A DNA stretch of 64,000 nucleotides. Source: Arcanobacterium ihumii. GTDB taxonomy: Bacteria > Actinomycetota > Actinomycetes > Actinomycetales > Actinomycetaceae. The stretch is from assembly GCF_900604515.1 (NCBI RefSeq), contig NZ_UWOS01000002.1:310001-374000 (forward strand). Direction: 5' to 3'. Numbering within the stretch: the first letter of the stretch is position 1; the number at the start of each line of letters is the position of its first letter. Made by a program: the position numbers and the translations under genes. The notes under the pieces are model-generated. The model saw only the letters and a list, made by a program, of their open reading frames with translations. It was not told where the DNA came from and did not search any database. Shown here piece by piece: positions 53,298 to 63,376 of the stretch.

Positions 53298-54974
53298 TTA
53301 AGCCTCTATCACAGTCGGGATGATCATCGGTGAACGCCGTAGTTTACGAGCTGCCCAACGCCCAATGACTCGTCGCATAGCCTGTTGCATCTGGTAGGCA
53401 TCAGTGCTTTCATTTTGAACCGCTTTTTCAAGCGCTATGGTTACATCTGGCAAGATTTCATCGAATACTGAATCATCTTCAGCCATTCCACGTGCCTGGA
53501 TATGTGGTCCTGTTATGATCACTCTCTCTTGTGCATCAACTACTGCAAAGATGGCGATAAAGCCTTCTTGACCAAGCGTCCTACGGTCGGTGAGTTCTGC
53601 TTCACCAATTTCACCCACCGAAGATCCATCTACAAATACGTATCCGCATGGAATCTTACCTACAACCTTAGCGACGCCGTCATGAAGGTCAACTACATTT
53701 CCGTCCTCACAAAGAAGCACGTTATCTGCTGGAACACCGGTTTTAACAGCCAGCGATCCGTTTGCTACGAGGTGTCGAGCTTCGCCATGGATAGGCATGA
53801 CGTTTTCAGGTTCAACGATGTTGTATGCGTAAAACAACTCTCCTTGAGCAGAATGACCAGAAACATGAACAGCAGCATTACCTTGGTGAACCACCTTGGC
53901 GCCAAGTTTCGTCAATCCATTAATTAACCTAAACACGGAGTTTTCATTGCCAGGGATAAGGGAAGACGCAAAGATTACGGTATCACCAGGACCGATGCCT
54001 ATGCGCTTATGCGTCCCCGAAGCAATACGTGCAAGAACTGCCATCGGCTCACCTTGCGATCCGGTAGACATGAAAACTCGATCATGGTCCGGAACCGACT
54101 CAATATCTTTCATATCGATTAAGGTCTGTGGCGGCACGGTAAGGTAACCAAGTTCAGCGGCAATTCCCATATTTCGCACCATCGAGCGCCCCACAAAGCA
54201 AACTTTACGCCCGAACTTAGCGGCCGCGTCGAGGACCTGCTGTACGCGATGTACGTGGGAAGCGAAAGAGGCTACCACAATTTGTCCATGTGCTTGGGCA
54301 AAGACAGATTCGAGAACCGGGCCAATTTCTCCTTCAGATCGAACAAAACCAGGGACTTCGGCATTGGTTGAATCAACCATGAAGAGGTCCACACCTTCTT
54401 CACCTGCGCGTGCGAAAGCCCGAAGGTCAGTAATCCTTCCATCGAGTGGAAGTTGATCCATCTTGAAATCGCCAGTGACAAGGATATTTCCACCCGCGCT
54501 ACGCATGAATACCGCTAGTGCGTCAGGAATAGAATGGTTAACAGCAATGAATTCACACTCAAATTCACCAACCTGTTCAATATCGCCTTCTTTAACAACA
54601 AGCGAAAAAGGCTGGATCTTGTGTTCCGCCAACTTGGCCTCTACAAGCGCAATAGTTAACTGAGAACCAATAATTGGGATGTCTTTACGAAGTCGAAGCA
54701 GGTAAGGCACTGCCCCAATATGGTCCTCGTGCCCATGGGTTAAAATGATGCCGTCGACGTCGTCCAACCGATCTTCAATGTACTCGAAGTCAGGAAGAAT
54801 TAAATCAACACCCGGTTGGTTCTCCTCTGGAAAAAGCACACCACAGTCGACTATGAGCAAGCGTCCGTTACATTCGAAAACAGTCATGTTACGCCCGATA
54901 TCGCCAAGACCACCTAGTGGGACAATTCGTACGGTATCCGGCATGACTTCTGGGGGCGTATTTTGTTTACTCAC
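53298..54974 (-). CDS. rnj: Ribonuclease J
   Basis: A 558-residue metallo-beta-lactamase nuclease with 5' exonuclease and endonuclease activity in mRNA decay and rRNA maturation. The HxHxDH motif is H80-G-H82-E-D84-H85. Other family segments are P-L-G-G-L-G-D-I-G-R-N-M and the C-terminal S-G-H-S/A-Q-G-E-L. I start at GTG 54974, since the open frame to 55361 runs antisense-free over dapA's end and lacks family similarity. GATAAT lies six bases before the GTG, so the mRNA may be leaderless. dapA precedes it, as in most actinobacteria. Confidence 0.95.
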   Translation of the reverse strand: MSKQNTPPEVMPDTVRIVPLGGLGDIGRNMTVFECNGRLLIVDCGVLFPEENQPGVDLILPDFEYIEDRLDDVDGIILTHGHEDHIGAVPYLLRLRKDIPIIGSQLTIALVEAKLAEHKIQPFSLVVKEGDIEQVGEFECEFIAVNHSIPDALAVFMRSAGGNILVTGDFKMDQLPLDGRITDLRAFARAGEEGVDLFMVDSTNAEVPGFVRSEGEIGPVLESVFAQAHGQIVVASFASHVHRVQQVLDAAAKFGRKVCFVGRSMVRNMGIAAELGYLTVPPQTLIDMKDIESVPDHDRVFMSTGSQGEPMAVLARIASGTHKRIGIGPGDTVIFASSLIPGNENSVFRLINGLTKLGAKVVHQGNAAVHVSGHSAQGELFYAYNIVEPENVMPIHGEARHLVANGSLAVKTGVPADNVLLCEDGNVVDLHDGVAKVVGKIPCGYVFVDGSSVGEIGEAELTDRRTLGQEGFIAIFAVVDAQERVIITGPHIQARGMAEDDSVFDEILPDVTIALEKAVQNESTDAYQMQQAMRRVIGRWAARKLRRSPMIIPTVIEA

Positions 54975-55053
54975 ACCTTTATTATCGCATATTCCTCGAT
55001 CAGTCACAGCTTCGAGTAAACCCTCAGCCTTTGCACCCCAAACATACGTCGAA

Positions 55054-55956
55054 TTAAAGAAGACCTTCTTGAACCAATGCTTCGCGGAGAGATTTTCTCT
55101 GGTCAGTAGCCGCAGGCACCAAAGGAAGGCGCACGGTCGGCATCGTAATATCACCGAGCATTGCCAAGGCTTCCTTTGCCATAACAGCTCCTTGCCCCGC
55201 GCCCATGATCGCATCGATAAGCGGGATCTGCTTTGCAAATTCTTCACGTGCAGCTGGGAGATCTCCTGAATCAACTTCAGAAACGAGCTTACGGAGACTC
55301 CTAGCAATAATATGACCAGCAACAGAAACCACGCCAACTGCTCCGTGAGCAAGCCAAGCAAAGTTCAGTGAGTCATCGCCAGAGTAGTATGCAAGCCCAG
55401 TCTCAGTCATTTTCTTGAAGCCAGCTGCAACATCTCCAGTTGCGTCTTTAACAGCCAAAATCTGTTCGTGCTGCGCCAGGCGCTGCAACGTATCCATCTC
55501 TATCTTCACACCTGTTCGACCAGGGATATCGTAAAGCATAACAGGCAAATCAGTTGCTTCGGTTACCGCACACACATGCCGGTAGACGCCCTCTTGGGAA
55601 GGGCGATTATAATATGGTGCAACCACAAGAAGACCATCCGCGCCAGAGCGTGCAGCTCCTTCGGCGATCCTGATGGCGTGGGCAGTATCGTTCGATCCCG
55701 CTCCACAAATGATCATCGCACATTCGCCAACAGCCTCTTTAACGGCAGCAACTAGATCGTCCTTCTCCGGCTGGTGAGTCGTTGGAGACTCCCCCGTGGT
55801 TCCGGACAACACCAGTGCATCACATCCGTCATCAACGAGTTTTCGTGCCAGGTTCTGGGCAGAAACTAAATCGATGGAACCATCGTCGAAAAACGGTGTT
55901 ACCATCGCAACTGAGACCGAACCAAATGGACGCTGAGGCGTTAAACTGTGTGTCAT
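55054..55956 (-). CDS. dapA: 4-hydroxy-tetrahydrodipicolinate synthase
   Basis: First committed step of lysine/diaminopimelate synthesis, condensing pyruvate with aspartate semialdehyde. It is 300 residues. The Schiff-base lysine is K170 in L-A-V-K-D-A-T-G, and the catalytic Tyr lies in V-M-L-Y-D-I-P-G-R-T-G. The N-terminal G-T-T-G-E-S-P-T-T is the pyruvate site. dapB is 0.8 kb upstream, separated by a gene on the other strand. Confidence 0.97.
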   Translation of the reverse strand: MTHSLTPQRPFGSVSVAMVTPFFDDGSIDLVSAQNLARKLVDDGCDALVLSGTTGESPTTHQPEKDDLVAAVKEAVGECAMIICGAGSNDTAHAIRIAEGAARSGADGLLVVAPYYNRPSQEGVYRHVCAVTEATDLPVMLYDIPGRTGVKIEMDTLQRLAQHEQILAVKDATGDVAAGFKKMTETGLAYYSGDDSLNFAWLAHGAVGVVSVAGHIIARSLRKLVSEVDSGDLPAAREEFAKQIPLIDAIMGAGQGAVMAKEALAMLGDITMPTVRLPLVPAATDQRKSLREALVQEGLL

Positions 55957-56021
55957 GTCATTACCCTAGCGGGTCAATTCCACAAGTTCACGGATCTTTC
56001 GATATATGGGACGCATTCTGC

Positions 56022-56027
56022 AAGAAT
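56022..56027 (+). promoter_or_regulatory. -10-like box of predicted leaderless promoter
   Basis: AAGAAT lies exactly six bases before the GTG at 56034. No convincing -35 box. Confidence 0.35.
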
Positions 56028-56033
56028 AGTCGT

Positions 56034-56618
56034 GTGAATGAAACGTTGAAATCTGTACGTCCAGCTCAACCCAAAGACGCCGATGCAATCGGTCGAATTC
56101 AAGCGCGATCGATGCACGAGTCGCTTGTCCGCGCAATCGAGGCACCGTTATCTGCCGAAAGCGTAGCTCAGATTGACGCTAATGCATTCGCCGCGACGTG
56201 GGCGCAAACGCTCAGCAATATGCCCTCTGCACGACACCATATTCTAGTTGCAGTCGATAGCGATAAGATTTGTGGCTTTGCGGCAATCGCTCCCACTGAG
56301 GCAATCAACTTAGCAGATGACCAACGCTTCGCTCCTGATTCAGAATTCTTTGAACGAGAACGAAACGCATATGAAATTTTAAATTTCGACGTCGATTCAG
56401 GAGCCAAAGATCCAGATCATGCCGCTCGAATGCTTGCCGCCATCACCGACATCATCGCCAATGATCAAGGCAACGAGACCTATATTTGGGTGTTCCCAAC
56501 CGACGACGATGCCACTCGGATGCTTGACGCAGCCGGTTTCGCACCACGCGGTTTACGACGATCCTTTGAAATCGATAGCGAAGAAGTTACGCAACATCTG
56601 TGGTGGACGACTTTCTAA
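56034..56618 (+). CDS. GNAT family N-acetyltransferase
   Basis: A 194-residue acetyltransferase. I choose GTG 56034 since the GNAT pattern (V-R-P-A-Q-P-K-D-A-D-A-I-G-R-I-Q) begins nine residues later and a -10-like box is six bases ahead; the longer frame to 55782 runs across the dapA promoter and 5' end. The acetyl-CoA site is atypical: the usual Q/R-x-x-G-x-G/A loop is replaced by D-H-A-A-R-M-L-A-A-I. It sits between dapA and dapB on the opposite strand. Substrate unknown. Confidence 0.8.
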   Translation: MNETLKSVRPAQPKDADAIGRIQARSMHESLVRAIEAPLSAESVAQIDANAFAATWAQTLSNMPSARHHILVAVDSDKICGFAAIAPTEAINLADDQRFAPDSEFFERERNAYEILNFDVDSGAKDPDHAARMLAAITDIIANDQGNETYIWVFPTDDDATRMLDAAGFAPRGLRRSFEIDSEEVTQHLWWTTF

Positions 56619-56717
56619 ATCGTCGCCATTTTTCAGCTTATTAGCATCAAGTTCCTGGCTTCTGGCACCAAACATCGCTTAGTAGGGCATAGTCCACTGT
56701 TAGGAAATCTAGAATTA

Positions 56718-57458
56718 CTAAGACAACTCAAGCAAAGAATCGAGCCCAAAGGTTAACCCTGGGTGCTGAGCCACCTTTCGTACCGCTAGCAAAACACCTG
56801 GCATAAACGAAGCACGATCAAAAGAATCTTGGCGCAAAATCAGTTGTTCCCCGGGGTTCCCGAATACGACTTCTTCGTGGGCGTTTAGACCGCGTAATCG
56901 CACGGCATGCACCCGGACTCCCTCAACATCAGCACCACGCGCACCCATCGGGTCATTTTCAGTTGCATCAGGGCACGGAGTCATTCCGGCGGCTTTACGT
57001 ACTTCGGCAATCCCTTGCGCCGTCGTTAATGCAGTTCCAGAGGGCGCATCTACTTTATTCGGGTGATGAAGTTCAATTACTTCAACCGACTCAAAACAAG
57101 CCGCTGCCTGCTTTGAAAAATGCATAACAAGTACGGCTGAAATCGAGAAGTTAGGGGCAATAAAAACGCTCTTTCCAACTTCTTTTGCGTGGCGCTCAAC
57201 TTCGCCAAGACGTTCCGGTGTCCACCCAGTAGTACCGACGACGACGTTAACACCCGCGTCCAAAAGTCGATGGACGTTTCCATCGGTCACCGAAGGAACG
57301 GTGAACTCAACCGCTACCTCTGCGCCGTGCAGATTCTCTTCGTTGAGCTCTGAGTCAGCATCCAGAGCAGCGACTAGCTCCAGATCCGCCGCATTATTAA
57401 CTGCTTCGACGACGGAAGATCCCATCCGCCCTCGCGCTCCAACAACCGCAACTTTCAT
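56718..57458 (-). CDS. dapB: 4-hydroxy-tetrahydrodipicolinate reductase
   Basis: Second step of lysine synthesis after DapA, NAD(P)H-dependent. It is 246 residues with V-V-G-A-R-G-R-M-G-S at the N-terminus and E-L-H-H-P-N-K-V-D-A-P-S-G-T-A (catalytic His and substrate Lys). It begins 16 bases after the M16 peptidase gene and may be cotranscribed with it. AAGG precedes the ATG. Confidence 0.97.
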   Translation of the reverse strand: MKVAVVGARGRMGSSVVEAVNNAADLELVAALDADSELNEENLHGAEVAVEFTVPSVTDGNVHRLLDAGVNVVVGTTGWTPERLGEVERHAKEVGKSVFIAPNFSISAVLVMHFSKQAAACFESVEVIELHHPNKVDAPSGTALTTAQGIAEVRKAAGMTPCPDATENDPMGARGADVEGVRVHAVRLRGLNAHEEVVFGNPGEQLILRQDSFDRASFMPGVLLAVRKVAQHPGLTFGLDSLLELS

Positions 57459-57474
57459 AGTTCGACCTTAATTC

Positions 57475-58794
57475 CTATCCTTCTGCTCCACAGATTACGA
57501 CGGATCGTGGACTTTCTGCCAGCTTCATTGCCAACGTTTGAATATTTTCCGGTGTCACTGCTCTGGAGAGACGTAAGGCCTCTTCAATAGAACATATGTT
57601 CCCACGAATGATTTCAGCTTGGCCAAGTCGATTCTTTCTAAAGCCATTCGTCTCCGAGGAGAAAACTAGTTGCGCGCGGCGCTGGTTATAAGCGGTATCG
57701 ACTTCTTGCTGGGTAACACCATCTGTAGCAATTTTCTCCAAGGATTCTTGCATGATCGAAGCAACTTCGCGAGTATTTTCAGCTGCACACGCTGCTTCGA
57801 GGGCAAAGACTCCTCCTTCAACCCAGTTCAGGAACCAAGAATAAGTGGAATAAGCTAAACCACGTTTTTCGCGTACTTCTTGGAAGAGCCGCGACGATGT
57901 TCCTCCACCAAGGATCGAATCCAAAGCCAGCATGGTGATTTCGTCGCGATGCCCAATCTGAAGTCCAGGCATTCCCACCACAACTGCACTCTGATTACTA
58001 GGATGCGGAATGTATAACTCGTTTCCTTGGGTGCTATACGAAACGTCGGTCGCACGTCGTCGTGATGATGGAGTAGTACCGGCACACAGATCCCACCCAC
58101 GCGAAGACAACAAAGATTGGACTAAGGAACACAGCTCTGAGTGGTCAACATCGCCAGCGGCGGTAACAACCAGCTCTCGCGAGTTGTAGTACTCGTGGTA
58201 GTGCTCAAGCATATGCGAGTGATCGAGAGCAAGCACGGTTTTGCGAGTTCCGCCCACTGGCCGAGCGAGTGGGTGCTCCCCAAGAATTAAGGGAAGAATT
58301 GCAGTCTCCGCTACTTCACTGACGTCGTCCGCCGAGGCGGCTAGTTCTTCGAGGATAACGCCGCGCTCAATTTCCATTTGTTGCGAGTCAAGTTTCGAGT
58401 CGGTAACCATATCTACCAGCAGTTCCAATAACTGTGGCATATCGGATGCAAATACCCGACCGTAATAGCAGGTATATTGACGAGCGGTTGCCGCATTCAT
58501 GGCACCGCCTAAGAAGTCAGAAATTTGAGAAATTTCGAGTGAACTACGAGTATTAGTTCCTTTAAAAAGCATATGCTCAAGAAAATGAGTTGATCCTTCG
58601 GCTCCACCGAGCTCATCGCGTGAACCAGCACCAATCCAAAATGACAAAGATACTGAACGCTGACCAGGTATTTTTTCAGTTAGTACGCGTATACCACCAG
58701 GTAGAATCGAACGATTTCCAACAATTCCATCTTCTTCGAATGAGATAGTTGAAAAATCATCAAGCGGTAACGATATCTGCGAATACGTCATCAA
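57475..58794 (-). CDS. M16-family zinc metallopeptidase
   Basis: A 439-residue pitrilysin/processing-peptidase-like enzyme. The inverted zinc motif H70-F-L-E-H74 is present, with the distal Glu in I-E-R-G-V-I-L-E-E about 75 residues later. A second, non-catalytic half follows. It lies downstream of pnp, as in most actinobacteria, but a strong terminator separates the two. Natural substrates are unknown. AAGGA lies before the ATG. Confidence 0.93.
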   Translation of the reverse strand: MMTYSQISLPLDDFSTISFEEDGIVGNRSILPGGIRVLTEKIPGQRSVSLSFWIGAGSRDELGGAEGSTHFLEHMLFKGTNTRSSLEISQISDFLGGAMNAATARQYTCYYGRVFASDMPQLLELLVDMVTDSKLDSQQMEIERGVILEELAASADDVSEVAETAILPLILGEHPLARPVGGTRKTVLALDHSHMLEHYHEYYNSRELVVTAAGDVDHSELCSLVQSLLSSRGWDLCAGTTPSSRRRATDVSYSTQGNELYIPHPSNQSAVVVGMPGLQIGHRDEITMLALDSILGGGTSSRLFQEVREKRGLAYSTYSWFLNWVEGGVFALEAACAAENTREVASIMQESLEKIATDGVTQQEVDTAYNQRRAQLVFSSETNGFRKNRLGQAEIIRGNICSIEEALRLSRAVTPENIQTLAMKLAESPRSVVICGAEG

Positions 58795-58891
58795 TAATCC
58801 TTGTCAGTGTGCTGGCGTTGTTTGCTTTCACAACGGTCAAAACAGTTTTGAACATAATTTGAACTACAAGCGATAACTATAGCAAGCAAAA

Positions 58892-58937
58892 AGTGTTCCC
58901 TTGTGGGCTACGCGATTGTAGCCCACAAGGGAACACT
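58892..58937 (-). terminator. Rho-independent terminator after pnp
   Basis: Perfect 20-bp stem (58892-58911 with 58918-58937) and 6-base loop, followed on the minus strand by TTTTTGC. It lies between the pnp stop and the M16 gene. Confidence 0.93.
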
Positions 58938-58997
58938 CCGATTCAGGTTCTCACGAGCATCGACATGCTCGAGCTTAACCATTTAAAGTTTCGAGAT

Positions 58998-61382
58998 TCA
59001 GTCCTCTGAATTTTCAGAAGATTCGTTGGACTGGTTTTCTTGACCCTCCGGCTTCTCCGAAGAACGGGTGCGACGGCGTTCACGTGGGCGGCGCTCACGG
59101 CGCTCTCCACGATCTGCGCGGTCTCCACCACGATCAGAACGTTCACGGTTTCCGCGACGCTCCTTGTTCTCCTCTTCGGCAGCCTTTTCAGCAGCGAGCT
59201 GCTCTTCTGTCAAGACTGCGTGAAGCGAAAGCTTTCCGCGCTGATCGATCTCTGCGAGCTCAACTTCAACCTTGTCTCCAACGTTAAGAACATCTTCAAC
59301 GTTCTCTACACGCTTTCCACCGATAAGGCGACGAATCTGCGAAATATGGAGCAAGCCATCCTTGCCTGGAGACAAGGAAATGAATGCACCGAAAGTTGCG
59401 GTCTTAACGACGGTTCCAACGAAGCGTTCGCCAACCTCAGGCATCTGTGGGTTTGCGATCGAGTTGATCGTCTGGCGGGCAGCTTCGGCTGCCGTCCCGT
59501 TGGTAGCTCCGATAAAGACTGTGCCGTCGTCCTCGATGGTGATGTCAGCACCGGTGTCTTCTTGGATCTGGTTGATCATTTTACCTTTAGGTCCAATAAC
59601 TTCACCGATCTTATCTACTGGGATTTTCACAGTGATGATACGTGGTGCAGTTTCAGCCATTTCTTCAACTTCAGGAATTGCTTCCTCGATGAGATCGAGG
59701 ATTGCGAAGCGGGCATCACGTGCTTGGGAAAGCGCCGCAGCAAGAACCTGAGCAGGAATTCCATCGAGCTTGGTATCGAGCTGAAGAGCGGTAACAAATT
59801 CGCGGGTGCCTGCAACCTTAAAGTCCATATCGCCGAGTGCATCTTCTGCGCCGAGGATATCGGTCAAAGCTACATAACGCTGTTCACCCTCGATTTCACC
59901 TGAAATCAGACCCATTGCAATACCTGCAACTGGAGCCTTAAGAGGAACACCTGCGTTAAGCAAAGAGATCGTCGATGCACAGACGGAGCCCATCGAAGTT
60001 GAACCGTTTGAACCGAGTGCTTCGGACACTTGACGGATTGCGTACGGGAATTCATCACGTGCTGGGAGAACTGGAACCAAAGCACGCTCAGCGAGCATGC
60101 CGTGTCCAATTTCGCGACGCTTAGGTGAACCAACTCGACCAACTTCACCAGTTGAGTATGGTGGGAAGTTGTAGTGATGGATGTAGCGCTTGGTGGTGAC
60201 CGGTGAAAGGTTATCGAGCTGCTGTTCCATCTTGAGCATATTCAAGGTGGTGACACCCATAATCTGGGTTTCACCACGCTGGAAAAGTGCCGAGCCGTGA
60301 ACGCGCGGAAGCACACTTGCTTCAGCAGTGATGGTACGGATCTCAACTGGGGTACGTCCGTCCATACGGATGCCTTCGGTAAGGACGCGGTTACGCATTT
60401 CCTTCTTCCAATGTGCGTTAACTGCCAAAGCCAACGGCTGTTCACGCTCTGGGAATCGCTCAATGAGCTCTTCAACGATAGCTTCAGTCACATCGTTGAG
60501 CTTATCGTCACGCTCGTGTTTGTCGACGATGCCGTGTAAAGGAGCGAAACGGTCACCGATCTGTGCACCAACTGCCTCGAATTCTTCATCTTCGTAAGCT
60601 GGGAAAAGCGGGTACTCTTGGGTTTCCTTCGCTGCCTGCTCAGCAAGTTCGCTCTGTGCTTCACAAAGAACACGAATGAATTTCTTAGCAGCTTCAAGAC
60701 CTTCAGCAACAACTTCTTCAGTTGGAACGGTTCCGCCCTTGGCAATGTTAGCAACAGCGTTTTCTCCGCCTTCAGCTTCAACCATCATGATTGCAATGTC
60801 ATCTTCAACAATTCGACCTGCAACGACCATGGTAAATGTTGCCTTTGGCTCCTCCGAGTAGCGTGGGAATGCAACCCACTGCCCATCAATGAGCGAGATA
60901 CGTACACCACCAATAGGACCAGAGAACGGCAAGCCAGAGAGCTGGGTAGACATCGATGCGGCGTTAATTGCTACAACGTCATAAGCATCGTCTGGATGAA
61001 TAGCGAGAACCGTAGCAACAACCTGAACCTCGTTACGCAATCCCTTCACGAAGGCTGGGCGTAGCGGACGGTCGATAAGACGAGCTGCCAAAATTGCTTC
61101 TGTTCCTGGGCGTCCTTCACGGCGGAAGAACGATCCTGGGATACGACCCGCTGCGTAAGAACGCTCTTCAACATCAACCGTCAGCGGGAAGAAATCGAAG
61201 TGTTCCTTAGGCTGGGATGAAACTGCAGTTGCAGAAAGAACAACGGTTTCGTCGTCGAGGTATGCCAAAGCACAACCAGCAGCTTGGCGAGCAAGCAGAC
61301 CGGTTTCGAAACGGATTTTACGGGTGCCGAACTTGCCATTATCGATGGTTGCTTCGGCGAATTTGACGTCAGGACCCTCCAT
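58998..61382 (-). CDS. pnp: Polyribonucleotide nucleotidyltransferase
   Basis: Phosphorolytic 3'-5' exoribonuclease and RNA tailing enzyme, 794 residues. Two RNase PH domains (first near R-P-L-R-P-A-F, second with Q-I-M-G-V-T-T-L) are followed by a KH domain ([11 protein letters not shown]) and an S1 domain. The last ~70 residues are an Arg/Glu/Gly-rich tail, likely disordered. AGGAGG precedes the ATG. rpsO lies upstream, the classic rpsO-pnp pairing. Confidence 0.97.
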   Translation of the reverse strand: MEGPDVKFAEATIDNGKFGTRKIRFETGLLARQAAGCALAYLDDETVVLSATAVSSQPKEHFDFFPLTVDVEERSYAAGRIPGSFFRREGRPGTEAILAARLIDRPLRPAFVKGLRNEVQVVATVLAIHPDDAYDVVAINAASMSTQLSGLPFSGPIGGVRISLIDGQWVAFPRYSEEPKATFTMVVAGRIVEDDIAIMMVEAEGGENAVANIAKGGTVPTEEVVAEGLEAAKKFIRVLCEAQSELAEQAAKETQEYPLFPAYEDEEFEAVGAQIGDRFAPLHGIVDKHERDDKLNDVTEAIVEELIERFPEREQPLALAVNAHWKKEMRNRVLTEGIRMDGRTPVEIRTITAEASVLPRVHGSALFQRGETQIMGVTTLNMLKMEQQLDNLSPVTTKRYIHHYNFPPYSTGEVGRVGSPKRREIGHGMLAERALVPVLPARDEFPYAIRQVSEALGSNGSTSMGSVCASTISLLNAGVPLKAPVAGIAMGLISGEIEGEQRYVALTDILGAEDALGDMDFKVAGTREFVTALQLDTKLDGIPAQVLAAALSQARDARFAILDLIEEAIPEVEEMAETAPRIITVKIPVDKIGEVIGPKGKMINQIQEDTGADITIEDDGTVFIGATNGTAAEAARQTINSIANPQMPEVGERFVGTVVKTATFGAFISLSPGKDGLLHISQIRRLIGGKRVENVEDVLNVGDKVEVELAEIDQRGKLSLHAVLTEEQLAAEKAAEEENKERRGNRERSDRGGDRADRGERRERRPRERRRTRSSEKPEGQENQSNESSENSED

Positions 61383-61523
61383 GGGACCTCCTCTTTGATT
61401 TGCCTTGCCTGATACGGCCGTCGATTATCATGCTCGGTTCAACTTTGAACCGCCCACCACAACCGAAGACCGGATCCGAAGGCGAAGGACTTCTTCTTGT
61501 TTGTATTATTCAGTTTTTAGACT

Positions 61524-61553
61524 ATCGGCCCGGACCTCACAGCCCGGGCCGAT
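61524..61553 (-). other. Stem-loop between rpsO and pnp
   Basis: GC-rich 10-bp arms (61524-61533 and 61544-61553) with a 10-base loop, seven bases after the rpsO stop. No T run follows. By analogy with other bacteria it may be a partial terminator or a processing site controlling pnp. Confidence 0.6.
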
Positions 61554-61559
61554 GTAACG

Positions 61560-61829
61560 TCAGCGGCGAAGGCCAAGACGTGAGATTAGGGAGCGGTAAC
61601 GCTCGATATCTTCAGCAGCAAGATAAGCGAGAAGACGCTTACGCTTACCAATGAGAAGCATCAAACCACGACGTGAGTGGTGATCATGCTTGTGCGTACG
61701 GAAGTGTTCCGTTAGCTCCTTGATGCGAGCGGACAGAAGCGCAACCTGAACTTCAGGGGAACCAGTGTCGCCCTCATGTGTTGCGTATTCCTTGATGATT
61801 TCATCTTTGATCTCTTTAGAGAGAGCCAT
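61560..61829 (-). CDS. rpsO: 30S ribosomal protein S15
   Basis: Binds 16S rRNA early in small-subunit assembly. At 89 residues it has the normal length, with [13 protein letters not shown] and the H-x-H-D-x-H-S-R-R-G-L-M/L segment. ATG 61829 is chosen because AAGGAG lies upstream and the protein then begins M-A-L-S-K-E-I-K; an open frame to 61889 has no support. Confidence 0.97.
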   Translation of the reverse strand: MALSKEIKDEIIKEYATHEGDTGSPEVQVALLSARIKELTEHFRTHKHDHHSRRGLMLLIGKRKRLLAYLAAEDIERYRSLISRLGLRR

Positions 61830-61967
61830 ACGATTCTCCTTCTTTCTCGTTGCACGGAGCCCAGGGCATATTCTCCTGAGCGATGACACTCCATGGCCGA
61901 TCTAACGGCTCTGTAAGCCTATCATGCCGTTCAAGCCAAAGCAGCATTTACCGTCGTGACTTCGCGC

Positions 61968-62981
61968 TCACCGCGGCAAATGCAAGTTAATTCCAGCTGT
62001 TACTGATTTAGGGTCAACTCGCTTCGCAACTGGAACACCCAAGATCTCTGCGCTCCGGCGCAAATCTTCATCCATCTGGTGAAGAAGCGAGTCGACGGAA
62101 TCGAACTTCACCATCGGACGCAACCATTCAATGAAATCAACAGCGATTTCTTCTCCGTACAAGTCTAGGTCACTTCGACCCAAGACGTGAGCCTCAACTG
62201 TTCGCTGTTTTCCATCAAATTGCGGATTATCCCCCACCGAAATTGCTGCCGGAAGGTAAACATTAGCGTCAGTTCCAGGAACCTTCTGCACCAGCCATCC
62301 AGCGTAAACACCTTCAACAGGCACCTCACCAAGGTTATTACCCGTCAGATTTGCAGTTGGGAACCCAAGTTCTCTGCCTCGTTTGAAACCATGCTGAACG
62401 ATCCCTCGGATGCGATGCGGCCGTCCGAGAACATGTGCTGCCCCACCAACGTCACCTTTAGAGAGTAATTCCCTAACCCATGTTGAAGACCAGCGACGAC
62501 CGTCATCGTCACACAGATCATCTATCAAGTAAACGTCTAAGCCTAGGCGCGTTCCCTCGTGAAGAAGGAAGACGCCGTCGCCACTGTTGTGCTGACCAAA
62601 CCGAACGTCTTCACCCACGACGACGCTGCCCGCATGGAGCTCATCAATCAACTGGTGTTGAATGAAATCGTTAGGCGAAAGCTCAGCGTAGCTTAGATCG
62701 TAGTGTTGGACATAGACAGCGTCAATACCAGCAGATTCCAAACGTTGGATACGATCTTCTAACGAAGAAACCAGGTTCAGCTTTTCGTCGGGATTATGGA
62801 CGAGACGCGGATGAGGATCGAACGTAAGCGCAATCGCGTAACTGTGTTTTTCTTGAGCAACAGCTACCGTTTTGGCAAGAATCGCGTGATGACCTCGATG
62901 AACACCATCAAAGATCCCAATTGTTACTACCGTATTGGCTAGGTCACTTGGCACATCACTGGGATGTTTCCAAATCTCCAT
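61968..62981 (-). CDS. ribF: Bifunctional riboflavin kinase/FMN adenylyltransferase
   Basis: Makes FMN and then FAD from riboflavin. Of 337 residues, the adenylyltransferase domain has T-I-G-I-F-D-G-V-H-R-G-H (23-34 region), and the kinase domain has G-R-E-L-G-F-P-T-A-N-L. The ATG directly follows the stop of the Cys/His-rich gene (TAAATG), indicating translational coupling. ribF upstream of rpsO is the common actinobacterial order. Confidence 0.96.
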   Translation of the reverse strand: MEIWKHPSDVPSDLANTVVTIGIFDGVHRGHHAILAKTVAVAQEKHSYAIALTFDPHPRLVHNPDEKLNLVSSLEDRIQRLESAGIDAVYVQHYDLSYAELSPNDFIQHQLIDELHAGSVVVGEDVRFGQHNSGDGVFLLHEGTRLGLDVYLIDDLCDDDGRRWSSTWVRELLSKGDVGGAAHVLGRPHRIRGIVQHGFKRGRELGFPTANLTGNNLGEVPVEGVYAGWLVQKVPGTDANVYLPAAISVGDNPQFDGKQRTVEAHVLGRSDLDLYGEEIAVDFIEWLRPMVKFDSVDSLLHQMDEDLRRSAEILGVPVAKRVDPKSVTAGINLHLPR

Positions 62982-63203
62982 TTACTTACCACGAAGTCCT
63001 AGCTGAGTACGACCCCCAGAAATATCTTGGGGAGCATTTTTAGGAGTTGCTTCGGTCACTACGCCAGGACGTTTGCCACGGCCACCGCAACCACAGTTTC
63101 CGCCACCACAACCACCGTGTCCACGTGAATGCCCGTGTCCGTGGCCTCCGTGACCATGACTACCACACCCGCAACCATTCTTGACTTCTTGAGTATTTTC
63201 CAT
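62982..63203 (-). CDS. Small Cys/His/Gly-rich putative metal-binding protein
   Basis: A 73-residue protein not recognised as a named family. Residues 11-45 hold five Cys (C-G-C, a single C, then N-C-G-C) and six His in G-H-G-H-type repeats, about half Gly. The C-terminal 30 residues are polar with no signal. The composition suggests binding of nickel, zinc or copper. Its TAA abuts the ribF ATG with no gap, so its translation probably feeds ribF. The ribosome site is weak (GAAG). Confidence 0.7.
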   Translation of the reverse strand: MENTQEVKNGCGCGSHGHGGHGHGHSRGHGGCGGGNCGCGGRGKRPGVVTEATPKNAPQDISGGRTQLGLRGK

Positions 63204-63376
63204 AGCTTCTATCTTAAAGCGCGAACCAGACTAATTCTTGCTGAACGTCCCAGTGCCTTAGTTTTAGTGCCAGAATACAGTTTTCGAGCACTGGTAGAAT
63301 AATTTCGCTGGCAAGATATTGATGAAAAATCAATCCCCATGGCACACAAGGTGAAACAAATCGAGAGGAAAATGCG

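Noticed and set aside
54975-55361. N-terminal extension of the RNase J frame across the end of dapA
   Set aside because: It overlaps dapA on the same strand in another frame, has no family similarity, and a good GTG with a -10 box exists at 54974.
55782-56033. Long N-terminal extension of the GNAT gene
   Set aside because: It runs antisense to the start of dapA and GNAT similarity begins only after 56034.
59040-59903. Open frame of 287 codons on the + strand inside pnp
   Set aside because: Antisense shadow of the conserved S1/KH region of PNPase; Cys/Leu/Ser-rich shadow composition, no ribosome site.
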